Shown here: one piece after another, positions 55,371 through 63,921 of the stretch
Layout: every line of letters starts with the position of its first letter
How positions within the stretch are numbered: the first letter of the stretch is position 1
Origin: Hyphomicrobium sp.
GTDB lineage: Bacteria; Pseudomonadota; Alphaproteobacteria; Rhizobiales; Hyphomicrobiaceae
DNA: 64,000 bases
Direction of reading: 5' to 3'
Assembly: GCF_003987855.1 (NCBI RefSeq)
Contig: NZ_RXIZ01000007.1
Location: 194,477 to 258,476, forward strand
Notes under the pieces: generated by a model
What the model saw: only the letters and a program-made list of their open reading frames with translations
The model's database searches: none
Told to the model about the DNA's origin: nothing
Position numbers and translations under genes: made by a program

Positions 55371-55859
55371 ATGACAGATCCGGCTTCAACGAACACGCTC
55401 GCGAGCCATTCGCTTCTGCGTTTGATGCTGATGGGCCTACTGAGCGGCATCATCTCGGCGCTCATCGCAGCATCGACCTTGTTGGCGCTTTCGGATTTCA
55501 CACCTTCTGAGGCCACGGCGACATCTTCGGCGAAAACATATGCGGGCGATTTACCGACGGCCGTCATCGCCGCTTTCCTGTGGTTCCTACCCGTCGGGAT
55601 ATTCACCTTCCCACCCGCGGCCAAGTTGCTCGGAGCCGCATCGAGCGCGGGAACACTTCGTCTTCTGAAATTCGCACTCCTGGCCGCATGTCTCTGGCTC
55701 CTGCTGGCGGAAACGATTTACCTTGTGCTCAGCCCGCTGGCCCCAGCACCGCCCGGCGTTCAGACCCACGACCTGATAATGGCAGCCATGAGCGGCGTCC
55801 TTTTTGCGATCGTTTTCGACCTCCTCCTCCGTCGAAGGGACTACCTGCTCGACCGCTGA
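55371..55859 (+). CDS. Four-helix membrane protein of unknown function
   Basis: A 162-residue integral membrane protein with four hydrophobic helices: [60 protein letters not shown] and [18 protein letters not shown]. It lies 110 bases upstream of the mutase large subunit. No family recognised; the codon pattern and clear topology support a real gene. Confidence 0.65.
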   Translation: MTDPASTNTLASHSLLRLMLMGLLSGIISALIAASTLLALSDFTPSEATATSSAKTYAGDLPTAVIAAFLWFLPVGIFTFPPAAKLLGAASSAGTLRLLKFALLAACLWLLLAETIYLVLSPLAPAPPGVQTHDLIMAAMSGVLFAIVFDLLLRRRDYLLDR

Positions 55860-55969
55860 TTGAGGGCTTCCGTCGAGCCCGGCGACGCAGCCCGGAAAGC
55901 TGGCGCCTGGATACGTTTTGCCTTACCGTGCCACTGAGCCAACCCCAACTTGACCGGATCAGCCCGCGA

Positions 55970-58144
55970 ATGACTTCGATCCCGAATTTTTCTCAGATTT
56001 CCCTTGATCCGGACACCCCGGCAAAGCCGTCCACAGGGGGCCAGGTTCCCGAGGCCCCGGTCTGGGAAACGCCAGAAGGAATTCCCGTCAAGCCGGTCTT
56101 CACCGACGCGGATACGGCAGGGCTCGACTTCATCGACGGCCTGCCCGGCATCGCGCCGTACGTCCGCGGCCCCTATCCGGCGATGTATGCCCTCCAGCCC
56201 TGGACCATCCGCCAGTACGCGGGCTTCTCGACGGCAGAAGATTCCAACGCCTTTTATCGCCGCAACATCGCCGCCGGTCAGAAGGGTCTCTCGATCGCTT
56301 TCGACCTCGCGACGCATCGCGGTTACGATTCCGATCATCCGCGCGTGAAGGGTGACGTCGGCATGGCTGGCGTCGCGATCGACTCGATCTACGACATGCG
56401 CGTTCTCTTCGACGGCATCCCGCTGCAGGACATGACCGTGTCGATGACGATGAACGGCGCCGTGCTGCCCGTCCTCGCGCTTTTCATCGTGGCGGGCGAA
56501 GAACAAGGCGTGCCGCCGCAGAAGCTCGCCGGAACCATTCAGAACGACATTCTGAAAGAGTTCATGGTGCGCAATACCTACATCTATCCGCCCGCACCCT
56601 CGATGCGCATCGTCTCCGACATCTTCGCCTACACCTCCGCGAACATGCCGAAGTTCAACTCGATCTCGATTTCCGGCTACCACATGCAGGAAGCCGGGGC
56701 GACGGCCGACTTGGAACTCGGCTACACCATCGCTGACGGCATCGAGTACGCCCGCGCCGGCGTTGCCGCAGGACTCGACATCGACGCCTTCGCTCCGCGT
56801 CTGTCCTTCTTCTGGGCGATCGGCATGAACTACTTCATGGAAATCGCCAAGATGCGCGCCGCGCGTCTGCTCTGGGCGAAGTTGATCAAGGAAGAGTTCA
56901 AGCCGAAGGACAGCCGCTCGCTCTCGCTGCGCACCCATTCGCAAACGTCAGGGTGGTCGCTCACCGCCCAGGACATCTTCAACAACGCGACGCGCACCTG
57001 CCTCGAAGCGATGGCTGCAACGCAAGGGCACACACAGTCGCTGCATACGAACGGCCTCGACGAAGCGATCGCCCTGCCGACAGACTTTTCCGCACGCATC
57101 GCCCGTAACACGCAGCTTCTGCTTCAGCAGGAATCGGGCACCTGCCGCACGATCGATCCCTGGGGCGGCAGCCATTACGTCGAACGGCTGACGTACGAAC
57201 TCGCCAAGAAGGCGATGACCCACATCCAGGAAGTCGAAGAGCAGGGGGGAATGGCGAAGGCGATCGCCGCCGGCATCCCGAAGCTGCGCATCGAAGAAGC
57301 CGCAGCACGAACGCAGGCGCGCATCGACAGTGGCCGCCAGACGATCACCGGCGTCAACAAATATCAGATCAAGGGCGACAAGGAGATCAACTTCCTTAAG
57401 GTCGATAACCACGCCGTCCGGGAAGCCCAGCTCGCCAAGCTCGTGCGCCTTCGCGCCGAACGTAACGAGACGGACGTTCAAGCCGCACTCGACGCCCTCA
57501 CCGAAGGCGCGAAAGGCAACGCCAATCTGCTTGACCTCGCTGTCCAGGCCGCACGCCAGAAAGCGACGGTCGGCGAAATCTCATACGCGCTCGAAAAGGT
57601 GTTCTCGCGTCACAAAGCGGAAATCCGCGCCATCAGCGGCGTCTACAAGAAGGAAGCGGCGATGAATCCGAGCCTCGAGCGCGTCCGCAAGCTTGTCGAG
57701 CAGTTCGACAAGAACGACGGCCGCCGCCCGCGCATCCTGATCGCCAAGCTCGGCCAGGACGGTCACGATCGCGGCCAGAAGGTCATCGCATCAGCCTTCG
57801 CAGACCTGGGCTTCGACGTCGACATCGGACCGCTTTTCGCGACTGCCGACGAAGCGGCACGCCAGGCGGTTGAGAACGACGTCCACGTCGTCGGCGTCTC
57901 GACTATGACCGCAGGTCACTTGACGCTGGTGCCGGAGCTCAAGGCCGCACTCGATAAGGAAGGCCGCGGCGACATCATGATCGTGGTCGGCGGCGTTATC
58001 CCGCCCTCCGATTACGAAGCCCTCTATGCGTCCGGCGCCAAAGCCGTGTTCGGCCCAGGCACCAACATTCCAGAAGCCGCAGGCGATCTCATCGAAAAGC
58101 TCAACGCTCAGCTCGGCTACGTCGACAAGCAGGCGGCGGAATAA
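55970..58144 (+). CDS. mutB: Methylmalonyl-CoA mutase, large (catalytic) subunit
   Basis: Converts (R)-methylmalonyl-CoA to succinyl-CoA with adenosylcobalamin; also named scpA, mcm or bhbA. The 724-residue protein has the substrate barrel ([68 protein letters not shown]) and the B12 domain [19 protein letters not shown] with DxHxxG at D597-G602 (H599 the cobalt ligand). I chose the ATG at 55970; the open frame before it overlaps the four-helix gene. With MutA it closes the ethylmalonyl-CoA or propionate route. Confidence 0.97.
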   Translation: MTSIPNFSQISLDPDTPAKPSTGGQVPEAPVWETPEGIPVKPVFTDADTAGLDFIDGLPGIAPYVRGPYPAMYALQPWTIRQYAGFSTAEDSNAFYRRNIAAGQKGLSIAFDLATHRGYDSDHPRVKGDVGMAGVAIDSIYDMRVLFDGIPLQDMTVSMTMNGAVLPVLALFIVAGEEQGVPPQKLAGTIQNDILKEFMVRNTYIYPPAPSMRIVSDIFAYTSANMPKFNSISISGYHMQEAGATADLELGYTIADGIEYARAGVAAGLDIDAFAPRLSFFWAIGMNYFMEIAKMRAARLLWAKLIKEEFKPKDSRSLSLRTHSQTSGWSLTAQDIFNNATRTCLEAMAATQGHTQSLHTNGLDEAIALPTDFSARIARNTQLLLQQESGTCRTIDPWGGSHYVERLTYELAKKAMTHIQEVEEQGGMAKAIAAGIPKLRIEEAAARTQARIDSGRQTITGVNKYQIKGDKEINFLKVDNHAVREAQLAKLVRLRAERNETDVQAALDALTEGAKGNANLLDLAVQAARQKATVGEISYALEKVFSRHKAEIRAISGVYKKEAAMNPSLERVRKLVEQFDKNDGRRPRILIAKLGQDGHDRGQKVIASAFADLGFDVDIGPLFATADEAARQAVENDVHVVGVSTMTAGHLTLVPELKAALDKEGRGDIMIVVGGVIPPSDYEALYASGAKAVFGPGTNIPEAAGDLIEKLNAQLGYVDKQAAE

Positions 58145-58179
58145 GCCTGCATCCAACCCCTTTTGAGGAAGACACCAAG

Positions 58180-58386
58180 ATGACGTTCGACCAGATCAAG
58201 CTTGAGATTTCGCAGCTCTTGACCGAGATGCAAAACCAGCCCGAAGACAAGCACGAGATCTATCTCTCACTCGTCGAGAAGCTCAATCAAATTCGGGCGA
58301 CGGGCATGCCGCTGCCGGAAGACCTCGTGCGTCTTGAAAAGGAACTCGAAGCCGACTTCGCGAGCGATCAATCCGGAACGGAGTAA
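58180..58386 (+). CDS. Small acidic helical protein downstream of mutB
   Basis: A 68-residue soluble, acidic protein, MTFDQIKLEISQLLTEMQNQ, then HEIYLSLVEKLNQIRATGMP and DLVRLEKELEADF. Mostly helical. It starts 35 bases after mutB and is probably co-transcribed. Similar short genes follow mutase genes in relatives; function unknown. Confidence 0.7.
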   Translation: MTFDQIKLEISQLLTEMQNQPEDKHEIYLSLVEKLNQIRATGMPLPEDLVRLEKELEADFASDQSGTE

Positions 58387-58434
58387 TCGCCGCTCCCGCG
58401 CCGTTCTCGCGTTACCGATAGATCGGCTCTTATC

Positions 58435-58457
58435 ATCCTCGGGCTTGGCCCGAGGAT
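58435..58457. repeat. ATCCTCGGGC palindrome
   Basis: ATCCTCGGGC (58435-58444) and GCCCGAGGAT (58448-58457) around TTG, followed by CCATGGATC. This palindrome type is dispersed in many Hyphomicrobiales genomes. Only this copy is seen in the window. It may double as an mRNA hairpin after the gene ending at 58386. Confidence 0.75.
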
Positions 58458-58486
58458 CCATGGATCACCAAAGACTGACAGCGCAA

Positions 58487-58514
58487 TCATCCCCGGCCGA
58501 AAAACCGGGGATGA
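58487..58514. repeat. TCATCCCCGG palindrome
   Basis: TCATCCCCGG (58487-58496) pairs with CCGGGGATGA (58505-58514) around CCGAAAAA, 30 bases after the ATCCTCGGGC palindrome and similar in type. It lies between convergent genes; no T-run follows on either strand. Confidence 0.65.
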
Positions 58515-58539
58515 GAATTGAGAGCATGCGAAGCGACGA

Positions 58540-59133
58540 TCACTCGTCGCTGTCGCTTCCTTCGCCCATGAACTTTTCGCTGGCCGTGAAAAGTCCCATC
58601 TCGGGATGCTCGACACAATAGGTCGTGATCTTCTCGACGCTGGCCCCGAACTTATCCATGTCGATGATCGTGCTCTTGGCGACACTCGCGTGATATCCCG
58701 CAAGCCACATCAGGATCTGGCCAAGACCTTCAGTCTCGTTTTCCTTCGTCGAATTGACGGCTTCGCACTTGAGAATTGACAGATCGATCGCCTTCGGCGT
58801 CGCATCTTCCGCGTTCTCGCCCATGAATTTCGCGGTCGCGCTCATCACGCCGACGCCGGGGTTCTTGCTGCAGAAATCTGTCGTTGCTTCGAATTCCTTG
58901 GCGACATTGTCGAAGTCGACGACTGTGCCCTGGTCTTCCGTCGCCTGATAGCCTTCCATCCAATAAAGGATGACGCTCGCGCCGTAGACCGCAGACTTGT
59001 TGGAAGACGCGGCTTTTTCCGTCAGCTCGCGGCAGGAAAGGGTGGATGCGTCAAGCTGCTCCGCCGAGGCCGACGGAATGGCACAGGCCAACAGAAATGC
59101 AGTGGTGATCGCGCTCAGCACGATGCGAAGCAT
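58540..59133 (-). CDS. Periplasmic protein with two tandem HdeA-like domains
   Basis: A 197-residue precursor with signal peptide (LSAITTAFLLACAIPSASA). Two repeats of about 75 residues follow. The first has TLSCRELTEKAASSNKSAV, YGASVILYWMEGYQATE and FCSKNPGVGVMSATAKFMGE; the second has ILKCEAVNSTKENETEG, LMWLAGYHASVAKS and YCVEHPEMGLFTASEKFMGE. Each has one Cys near its start and one before the xNPxxG/HPxMG segment, the HdeA disulfide pattern. HdeA is an acid-activated periplasmic chaperone; acid resistance here is inferred. Confidence 0.8.
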   Translation of the reverse strand: MLRIVLSAITTAFLLACAIPSASAEQLDASTLSCRELTEKAASSNKSAVYGASVILYWMEGYQATEDQGTVVDFDNVAKEFEATTDFCSKNPGVGVMSATAKFMGENAEDATPKAIDLSILKCEAVNSTKENETEGLGQILMWLAGYHASVAKSTIIDMDKFGASVEKITTYCVEHPEMGLFTASEKFMGEGSDSDE

Positions 59134-59357
59134 GAACAGTCTCCGGATAGATTTGGAAGGAGCGTCATGATCGCCGGGGTACCTCTTCGTACACCACTGA
59201 GACGGCATGTCTCCGAGCACGAATCGGCGATTGAGGAAATATAGCCCCAAAATCGATAAAGTTCGTGTGCGAATTAGTCCGGCTTCGAAGCAAGTTGGTA
59301 ACCGGAGCTCAACGTCCGGTCACCGCAAATCGAACTAACGATCCCTCAAGCAAAAAC

Positions 59358-59789
59358 TCAATACTTCCGCAGGCGGAAGAACGCCGTTCCGGCCTCGCCT
59401 GCAAGGCTGACCGATCCCGTTGAGCCCGAGATCGTCACCTTGATCGAGCCGCCCGTATTGTATTGCTGATTGAAGAAGCTGCCGACGTAGCTGTTCGCGC
59501 CGACCTTCGTCAGCTGGGCCGTCTGATCGACCTTTGCGGAAGGCGTGGCGCAAGACGCCGACATCTCATAGCTGCGCTCGCCCGTCTTGGCGAAATGCGC
59601 CCGGCACCTGGCCGATTCTTTCGACCCTGAAGAAAAGTTGATGTTGCCGTTTCCGACCCAAGTTCCAACGAGCATCGCGGATTCTGCGCGCGCTGCTGTA
59701 ACGCCTCCGAAGCCGAATGCGAGTCCTGCCGATAGCAGGGCGGCGACGACCAAACTGCGGTGCGCTGTCGAGGAAGGGCTCTGGATCAT
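59358..59789 (-). CDS. Exported protein of unknown function
   Basis: A 143-residue precursor with signal peptide (RSLVVAALLSAGLAFGFGGV, cleavage after TAARA). The mature part looks beta-rich: MLVGTWVGNGNINFSSGSKE, CRAHFAKTGERSYEMSASC with two Cys, then YVGSFFNQQYNTGGSIKVTI and AGEAGTAFFRLRKY. The ATG at 59789 has GGAGAAAG upstream; 59804 is the alternative. Such lipocalin-like secreted proteins are frequent in Hyphomicrobiales, without known role. Confidence 0.7.
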   Translation of the reverse strand: MIQSPSSTAHRSLVVAALLSAGLAFGFGGVTAARAESAMLVGTWVGNGNINFSSGSKESARCRAHFAKTGERSYEMSASCATPSAKVDQTAQLTKVGANSYVGSFFNQQYNTGGSIKVTISGSTGSVSLAGEAGTAFFRLRKY

Positions 59790-60030
59790 CGTGTCTTTCT
59801 CCATTGGGGCCGGCGCTCGCCAAGTATAGCGCACCACGTCAAAAGTTGCAGCGGGGGGCACGTAGGAATGGGCGGGGATTTCGTCAATTGCCGTACAAGC
59901 AAACTCAGGGTTCTCGTTTCTGTGTCATGAGCCAAGTTCGAACGTTTGTCAGTCGTGAGCTCATCATTTGGTTGCAAGGGTCTTAGCAGCTGAACTTGTC
60001 GTTTAACGAAAACCATGCTCAGCAGAGAGA

Positions 60031-60993
60031 ATGAAGACCCTCCCGGAATCGTTCCGCCCTTTTGACGCCCGCATGCTGGCTGTGGGCGACGGTCACTGGA
60101 TCTACGTTGAGGAGGTCGGAAAAAAGGGAGGGCGACCAATCGTCTTCCTGCACGGGGGACCTGGAAGCGGAGCCCAGGCGCTGCATCGGACGCTGTTCGA
60201 TCCGGCGCGAGACCATGTCTTTCTGATTGATCAGCGTGGCGCCGGTCGGAGTCACCCCTACCTCTCCTGCCACGCGAACACGACTGCGCACCTCATTGCC
60301 GATCTCGAAACTGTCCGCGAACATTTCAACGTCGCCCGCTGGATGGTCGTTGGCGGATCGTGGGGATCGACGTTGGCGCTGGCCTATGCCGAACGATTTC
60401 CGGAACGAGTCAACGCACTGGTGCTCCGCGCCCTCTTCCTGGGCACCGATGAGGAAGTGGCTTGGGCTTTCGTCGAAGGCCCGCAGATCTTCCGGCCGGA
60501 ACTCTACCAGGCATTCTGCGCCCCCCTCCCCGAGGCTGACCGCCACGATCCGCTCGCTTCATATGTCAGTCTGCTGACAGGTCCAGAGCGCTCTGAGCGC
60601 ACGCGCGCCGCTCATGCCTGGAACGCCTACGAGCGTGCCCTCTCCGAGCTGGCGCCCAGGCACGCCTCCATTCCGCAATCCGTCGACGCAGGTGCACGAC
60701 TGCCGCCTACGCCGATCATCGAAGCGCATTACATCAAACACAGCTTCTTCCTGAGGCCCGGCGAATTACTGGCCAACGCCCACAGGCTGCATGACATCCC
60801 GGGCACGATCGTCCAAGGCCGCTACGATCTCCTGTGCCCTCCCAGAAGCGCTTTCGCGCTTGCATCCGTTTGGCCCTCGGCTCACCTCGAAATCATCGAT
60901 CACGCCGGGCACTCGATGACCGAACAAGGCGTCATGGAGGCCATGCGTCGGGCTGTGACCGCCCTGGGCGATGCCGCGCATCAGCACGCTTAA
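60031..60993 (+). CDS. pip: Proline iminopeptidase
   Basis: An alpha/beta-hydrolase aminopeptidase that releases N-terminal proline. The 320-residue protein matches the S33 family: IVFLHGGPGSGAQALHRTLF, FLIDQRGAGRSHPY, the nucleophile elbow VVGGSWGSTLALAYAERFPE, ALVLRALFLG, the acid in VQGRYDLLCPP and the His in IIDHAGHSMTE. No signal peptide, so cytoplasmic. It stands alone. Confidence 0.92.
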   Translation: MKTLPESFRPFDARMLAVGDGHWIYVEEVGKKGGRPIVFLHGGPGSGAQALHRTLFDPARDHVFLIDQRGAGRSHPYLSCHANTTAHLIADLETVREHFNVARWMVVGGSWGSTLALAYAERFPERVNALVLRALFLGTDEEVAWAFVEGPQIFRPELYQAFCAPLPEADRHDPLASYVSLLTGPERSERTRAAHAWNAYERALSELAPRHASIPQSVDAGARLPPTPIIEAHYIKHSFFLRPGELLANAHRLHDIPGTIVQGRYDLLCPPRSAFALASVWPSAHLEIIDHAGHSMTEQGVMEAMRRAVTALGDAAHQHA

Positions 60994-61000
60994 CGCGCTC

Positions 61001-61171
61001 CTAATTTCTGGTTAGCTGTTCATCCAGCGTAAATTTTTCCGCGTCGGAGCGACACAGGTGATAGACCGGCGGACGATCATCCTTGACTTTCAAAGCGAAT
61101 ATCGGCACTAGCACCACATTGCTCTTCGATGGCGCTCGGGTCCTCGTGCCACTCAAAAGCGGTTCAATCAC
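61001..61171 (-). CDS. Possible small ORF convergent with pip
   Basis: A 56-codon minus-strand frame starting at GTG 61171, ending SDAEKFTLDEQLTRN. The middle part IFALKVKDDRPPVYHLCR has a protein-like composition, and the frame sits in a gap of about 300 bases between pip and rhlE that otherwise holds nothing clear. No good ribosome site is visible, and the frame is part of a longer open stretch opposite rhlE. It may be non-coding. Confidence 0.25.
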   Translation of the reverse strand: MIEPLLSGTRTRAPSKSNVVLVPIFALKVKDDRPPVYHLCRSDAEKFTLDEQLTRN

Positions 61172-61300
61172 CGCGCTCGACCCTGCATTGAGATCAATCC
61201 TTATAGACAAGGCCGCACCCCGAAAGCGCCGGTGTGGGCCATGGGACGAAACCCCGGCACAGGCGTGCGCGGGCATCGAAGCCCTTGGGACTTTTTCACT

Positions 61301-63148
61301 TTGACAACCGAATCTTTCGAGGCTTTCGCATTCGCAGAGCCTCTTGCGCGTGCCCTGACGCAGTGCGGGTATACCACCCCCACTCCGATCCAGTCGCAAG
61401 CGCTTCCACCACAGCTTCAAGGCCGTGACCTGCTCGGCATGGCCGAGACGGGTTCTGGCAAGACAGCGACATTCCTCCTGCCGATCCTGAACAAGATCGC
61501 AGCCGAGAACACCGATCCGCAATGGAAGCAGGTTTCTGCTCTTATCCTTGCGCCGACGCGCGAACTCGCCGTGCAGATCGACCAGGAAGTCGCCAAGCTG
61601 GCCCGCAACATGAACCTTCGCCGCGCCGTCGTTCTCGGCGGCGTCAGCAAAGGCCCGCAGATCAACGCGCTCAAACGCGGCGTGCACATCCTTGTCGCGA
61701 CGCCGGGCCGCCTGCTTGACCACGTCAACATGCGCAGCTGCGATCTTTCCGGCGTGCAGACGCTCGTCATTGACGAAGCCGATCGCATGTTCGACATGGG
61801 CTTCATTCGCGACATCAAGAAGATCGTTTCGCTCATCCCGCAGAAGCGCCGTACAGCGCTTTTCTCGGCGACGATGCCCGAAGAGATCAAGAAGTTCGCC
61901 TACGACATCCTTCACGATCCCTATCGCGTCGATCTGTCTTCCAAGAAGATCGTCGTCGATCGTATCGATCAGAAGATCATGGTCGTGCGGACACCAGAGA
62001 AGCAAAGCCGCCTGCACACGATCCTGAACGACGAAGCGGCCTCGCGGGTCATCGTTTTCACGCGCACCAAGCGTGGCGCGGATCGCGTGGCTGATCGCCT
62101 CGGCATGGCAGGCATTTCGGCGAGCGCCTTCCACGGCAACAAAGCTCAGAACGCCCGCCAGCGTGCGCTCAACGATTTCACGATGGGCCACATCCGCGTG
62201 CTCGTTGCGACTGACATTGCTGCCCGTGGCATCGACGTCTCGAACATCACGCACGTCATCAACTTCGACATGCCGCTTGATCCCGAGACGTACGTGCACC
62301 GCGTCGGCCGCACGGCGCGCAAAGGCACGAACGGCATCGCGATCTCGCTGTGCGATCCGTCCGAGCGCCAGGAAGTTCGCGCCATTGAGCGCATGATGAA
62401 GCAGCCGATCGAAGTGATCGACGACGTCGGCGGGGAAACCCTCCCACCGCTCCCGCGTCATCGGGCATCCGGTGACGGCGAAGCCCAGCATCGCGAAGGC
62501 AGAGGCGCTGGCCGCGGCGGCGAACATCGCCATCGCGACGGCGCTGCACGCAGCGAGCGTCAAGCCGGGCAGGAACGCCGTCCTGCTCACGGACGTCCGT
62601 CGGGCGAGCGCAACGCGGAGCGTCGCGACGATCGGCAGCGCAGCCCGGCTCGCGGACGCAATCATCCTCCGCAGCACGCTGAGGGTGGCGTCGAAGGCAA
62701 GGCCACGTTTGGTGTCGCTGAACATCGCGAGCGTGCACCGCAAGGAGAACGCCGCCCGCGTCCCGATCGCGCTCCCCGTGCTGAACGCCCGCAACAACGC
62801 GACGAACGCGGCCCGCGCGACCAGCACGGACGCTCACACGAGGCCAACGGCGAACGCCGCCGGGATCATGGTTCCAACGACCACCACCGCCCGAATGGCC
62901 ATCGCGGCGAGCACCGCGCCGATCATCGCGGTGAAAATGGCCACGATCATCGCCACCCGCAGCGGCAGGCAGAAGGCCGCCATCGTCAAGATGCCAGCGG
63001 CGCCAGCCGTGATCGTGAGGGCGGAAACGCACCGCGCAAGGCCCAGCGCGGCGGCGGCGACAGCGCTCCCTGGAACAAGAGCGGCGGCGCTCCAAAGTTC
63101 ATGAAGCGTCGCGACGATGATCGCAATCGCGCCCGTCCGGCGCGTTAA
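61301..63148 (+). CDS. rhlE: DEAD-box RNA helicase, RhlE type
   Basis: An ATP-dependent RNA helicase. Motifs in order: Q motif CGYTTPTPIQSQALPP, I MAETGSGKT, Ia APTRELA, Ib TPGRLLDH, II VIDEADRMFDMGF, III FSATMP, IV VIVFTRTKRGAD, V ATDIAARGIDV and VI HRVGRTARKG. The core ends near residue 385. About 230 more residues form a disordered tail rich in Arg, His, Gly and Glu (GDGEAQHREGRGAGRGGEH and onwards), ending GAPKFMKRRDDDRNRARPAR. The start is uncertain: TTG 61301 gives a family-like N-terminus; ATG 61241 and GTG 61232 add 20 or 23 residues. Confidence 0.93.
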   Translation: MTTESFEAFAFAEPLARALTQCGYTTPTPIQSQALPPQLQGRDLLGMAETGSGKTATFLLPILNKIAAENTDPQWKQVSALILAPTRELAVQIDQEVAKLARNMNLRRAVVLGGVSKGPQINALKRGVHILVATPGRLLDHVNMRSCDLSGVQTLVIDEADRMFDMGFIRDIKKIVSLIPQKRRTALFSATMPEEIKKFAYDILHDPYRVDLSSKKIVVDRIDQKIMVVRTPEKQSRLHTILNDEAASRVIVFTRTKRGADRVADRLGMAGISASAFHGNKAQNARQRALNDFTMGHIRVLVATDIAARGIDVSNITHVINFDMPLDPETYVHRVGRTARKGTNGIAISLCDPSERQEVRAIERMMKQPIEVIDDVGGETLPPLPRHRASGDGEAQHREGRGAGRGGEHRHRDGAARSERQAGQERRPAHGRPSGERNAERRDDRQRSPARGRNHPPQHAEGGVEGKATFGVAEHRERAPQGERRPRPDRAPRAERPQQRDERGPRDQHGRSHEANGERRRDHGSNDHHRPNGHRGEHRADHRGENGHDHRHPQRQAEGRHRQDASGASRDREGGNAPRKAQRGGGDSAPWNKSGGAPKFMKRRDDDRNRARPAR

Positions 63149-63186
63149 GCTCAGGCGATAACGAGACGAGATTCCGCCCGGCCCAT

Positions 63187-63216
63187 AAAAAAGGCCGGGC
63201 GTTTTCATGCCCGGCC
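63187..63216 (-). terminator. Terminator of the Spy/LTXXQ gene
   Basis: GGCCGGGC (63193-63200) pairs with GCCCGGCC (63209-63216); on the minus strand six T follow. It lies about 40 bases after the stop at 63259 and also sits downstream of rhlE. Confidence 0.85.
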
Positions 63217-63258
63217 AAGTTCGATGCGAGAAGTGAGTGAGGTAGGGGAAGCGTGCCT

Positions 63259-63921
63259 TTAGCCCTTCTTGTCGGGCTCCGCTGGGCTCTGCTGCTCCTG
63301 TGCCGGACCGCCGTCGTTGTCGTCATTGTCCTGCATCTGCGGGCCGCCGCGATCCATCTGGCCGTGATGTCCGAACCAGCCGCCATGCTCGCGACCGCCC
63401 GGACCCCATCCGTCAGCGAAGCGATGCCCAGGATGATGTCCGAAGCCTGGGGCTAGCTGACGCATCAACGGACGCAACACATCTTTCTGTTCGTCGGACA
63501 GCGATGCATAGAACGGCGAGAACGCGCTGGAGAACGCCTTCAGCCGGTCGGCGCGCTCGCCCATCCGCTTGCTCATCTTCTCGAAGCGAGCCGCGAGATC
63601 GGGACGCTTTTCGGCATCGGCTTTGTCGCCCTCCGCCTTTCGCTCTTCGCGCTTCTTCTTCCACTCTTCAATGCGAGCCTCGCGCGACTTGAACGCGTCG
63701 CGGACTTGCGCTTCGACAGGAGCCCAAAGCTTTTCCTGATCCGGCGTGAGTTGAAGGGCCGTCTTCACCATGGCGATACGGCCGTCCTCGAGACGCGAAC
63801 GCGTCTCCGGCGTCATCGATCGCCAGCCACCGCCGTCGGTTGTCTTTGCGATTGCTACGGTTGCCGGAACTGCCGCGATGGCAGCAAGCGCGATCCATGT
63901 GCCGCGCGATAGGTTTTTCAT
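63259..63921 (-). CDS. Spy/CpxP-like LTXXQ-motif periplasmic protein
   Basis: A 220-residue precursor with signal peptide (WIALAAIAAVPATVAIA). The mature part is helical with two LTxxQ-type motifs, LQLTPDQEKLWAPVEAQV and ASLSDEQKDVLRPLMRQL, as in Spy and CpxP chaperones. Between them is a strongly charged stretch (EEWKKKREERKAEGDKADAE). The C-terminus is Gly/His/Asp-rich (GHHPGHRFADGWGPGGREHG) and might bind metal, as in CnrX/ZraP relatives. The ATG at 63921 gives the clear signal peptide. Confidence 0.8.
   Translation of the reverse strand: MKNLSRGTWIALAAIAAVPATVAIAKTTDGGGWRSMTPETRSRLEDGRIAMVKTALQLTPDQEKLWAPVEAQVRDAFKSREARIEEWKKKREERKAEGDKADAEKRPDLAARFEKMSKRMGERADRLKAFSSAFSPFYASLSDEQKDVLRPLMRQLAPGFGHHPGHRFADGWGPGGREHGGWFGHHGQMDRGGPQMQDNDDNDGGPAQEQQSPAEPDKKG

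Noticed and set aside
55841..56944. A 367-codon minus-strand frame opposite mutB
   Set aside because: Antisense shadow of the catalytic mutase, rich in Arg, Asp and Val, with no start signals or motifs.
61083..61304. A 73-codon plus-strand leader frame ending at the putative rhlE TTG start
   Set aside because: It overlaps the uncertain rhlE start region and the antisense small frame; nothing in its sequence looks like a protein family or regulatory peptide.
61001..62827. A 608-codon open frame on the minus strand opposite rhlE
   Set aside because: It is antisense to a clear DEAD-box helicase and its composition (Ala/Arg-rich, no motifs) is what a GC-rich shadow frame gives; only its last 56 codons, beyond rhlE, were kept as a low-confidence entry.
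62472..63104. A 210-codon second plus-strand frame within the rhlE tail
   Set aside because: It arises from the low-complexity tail in another register; the rhlE frame ends in a sensible basic C-terminus and covers the region.
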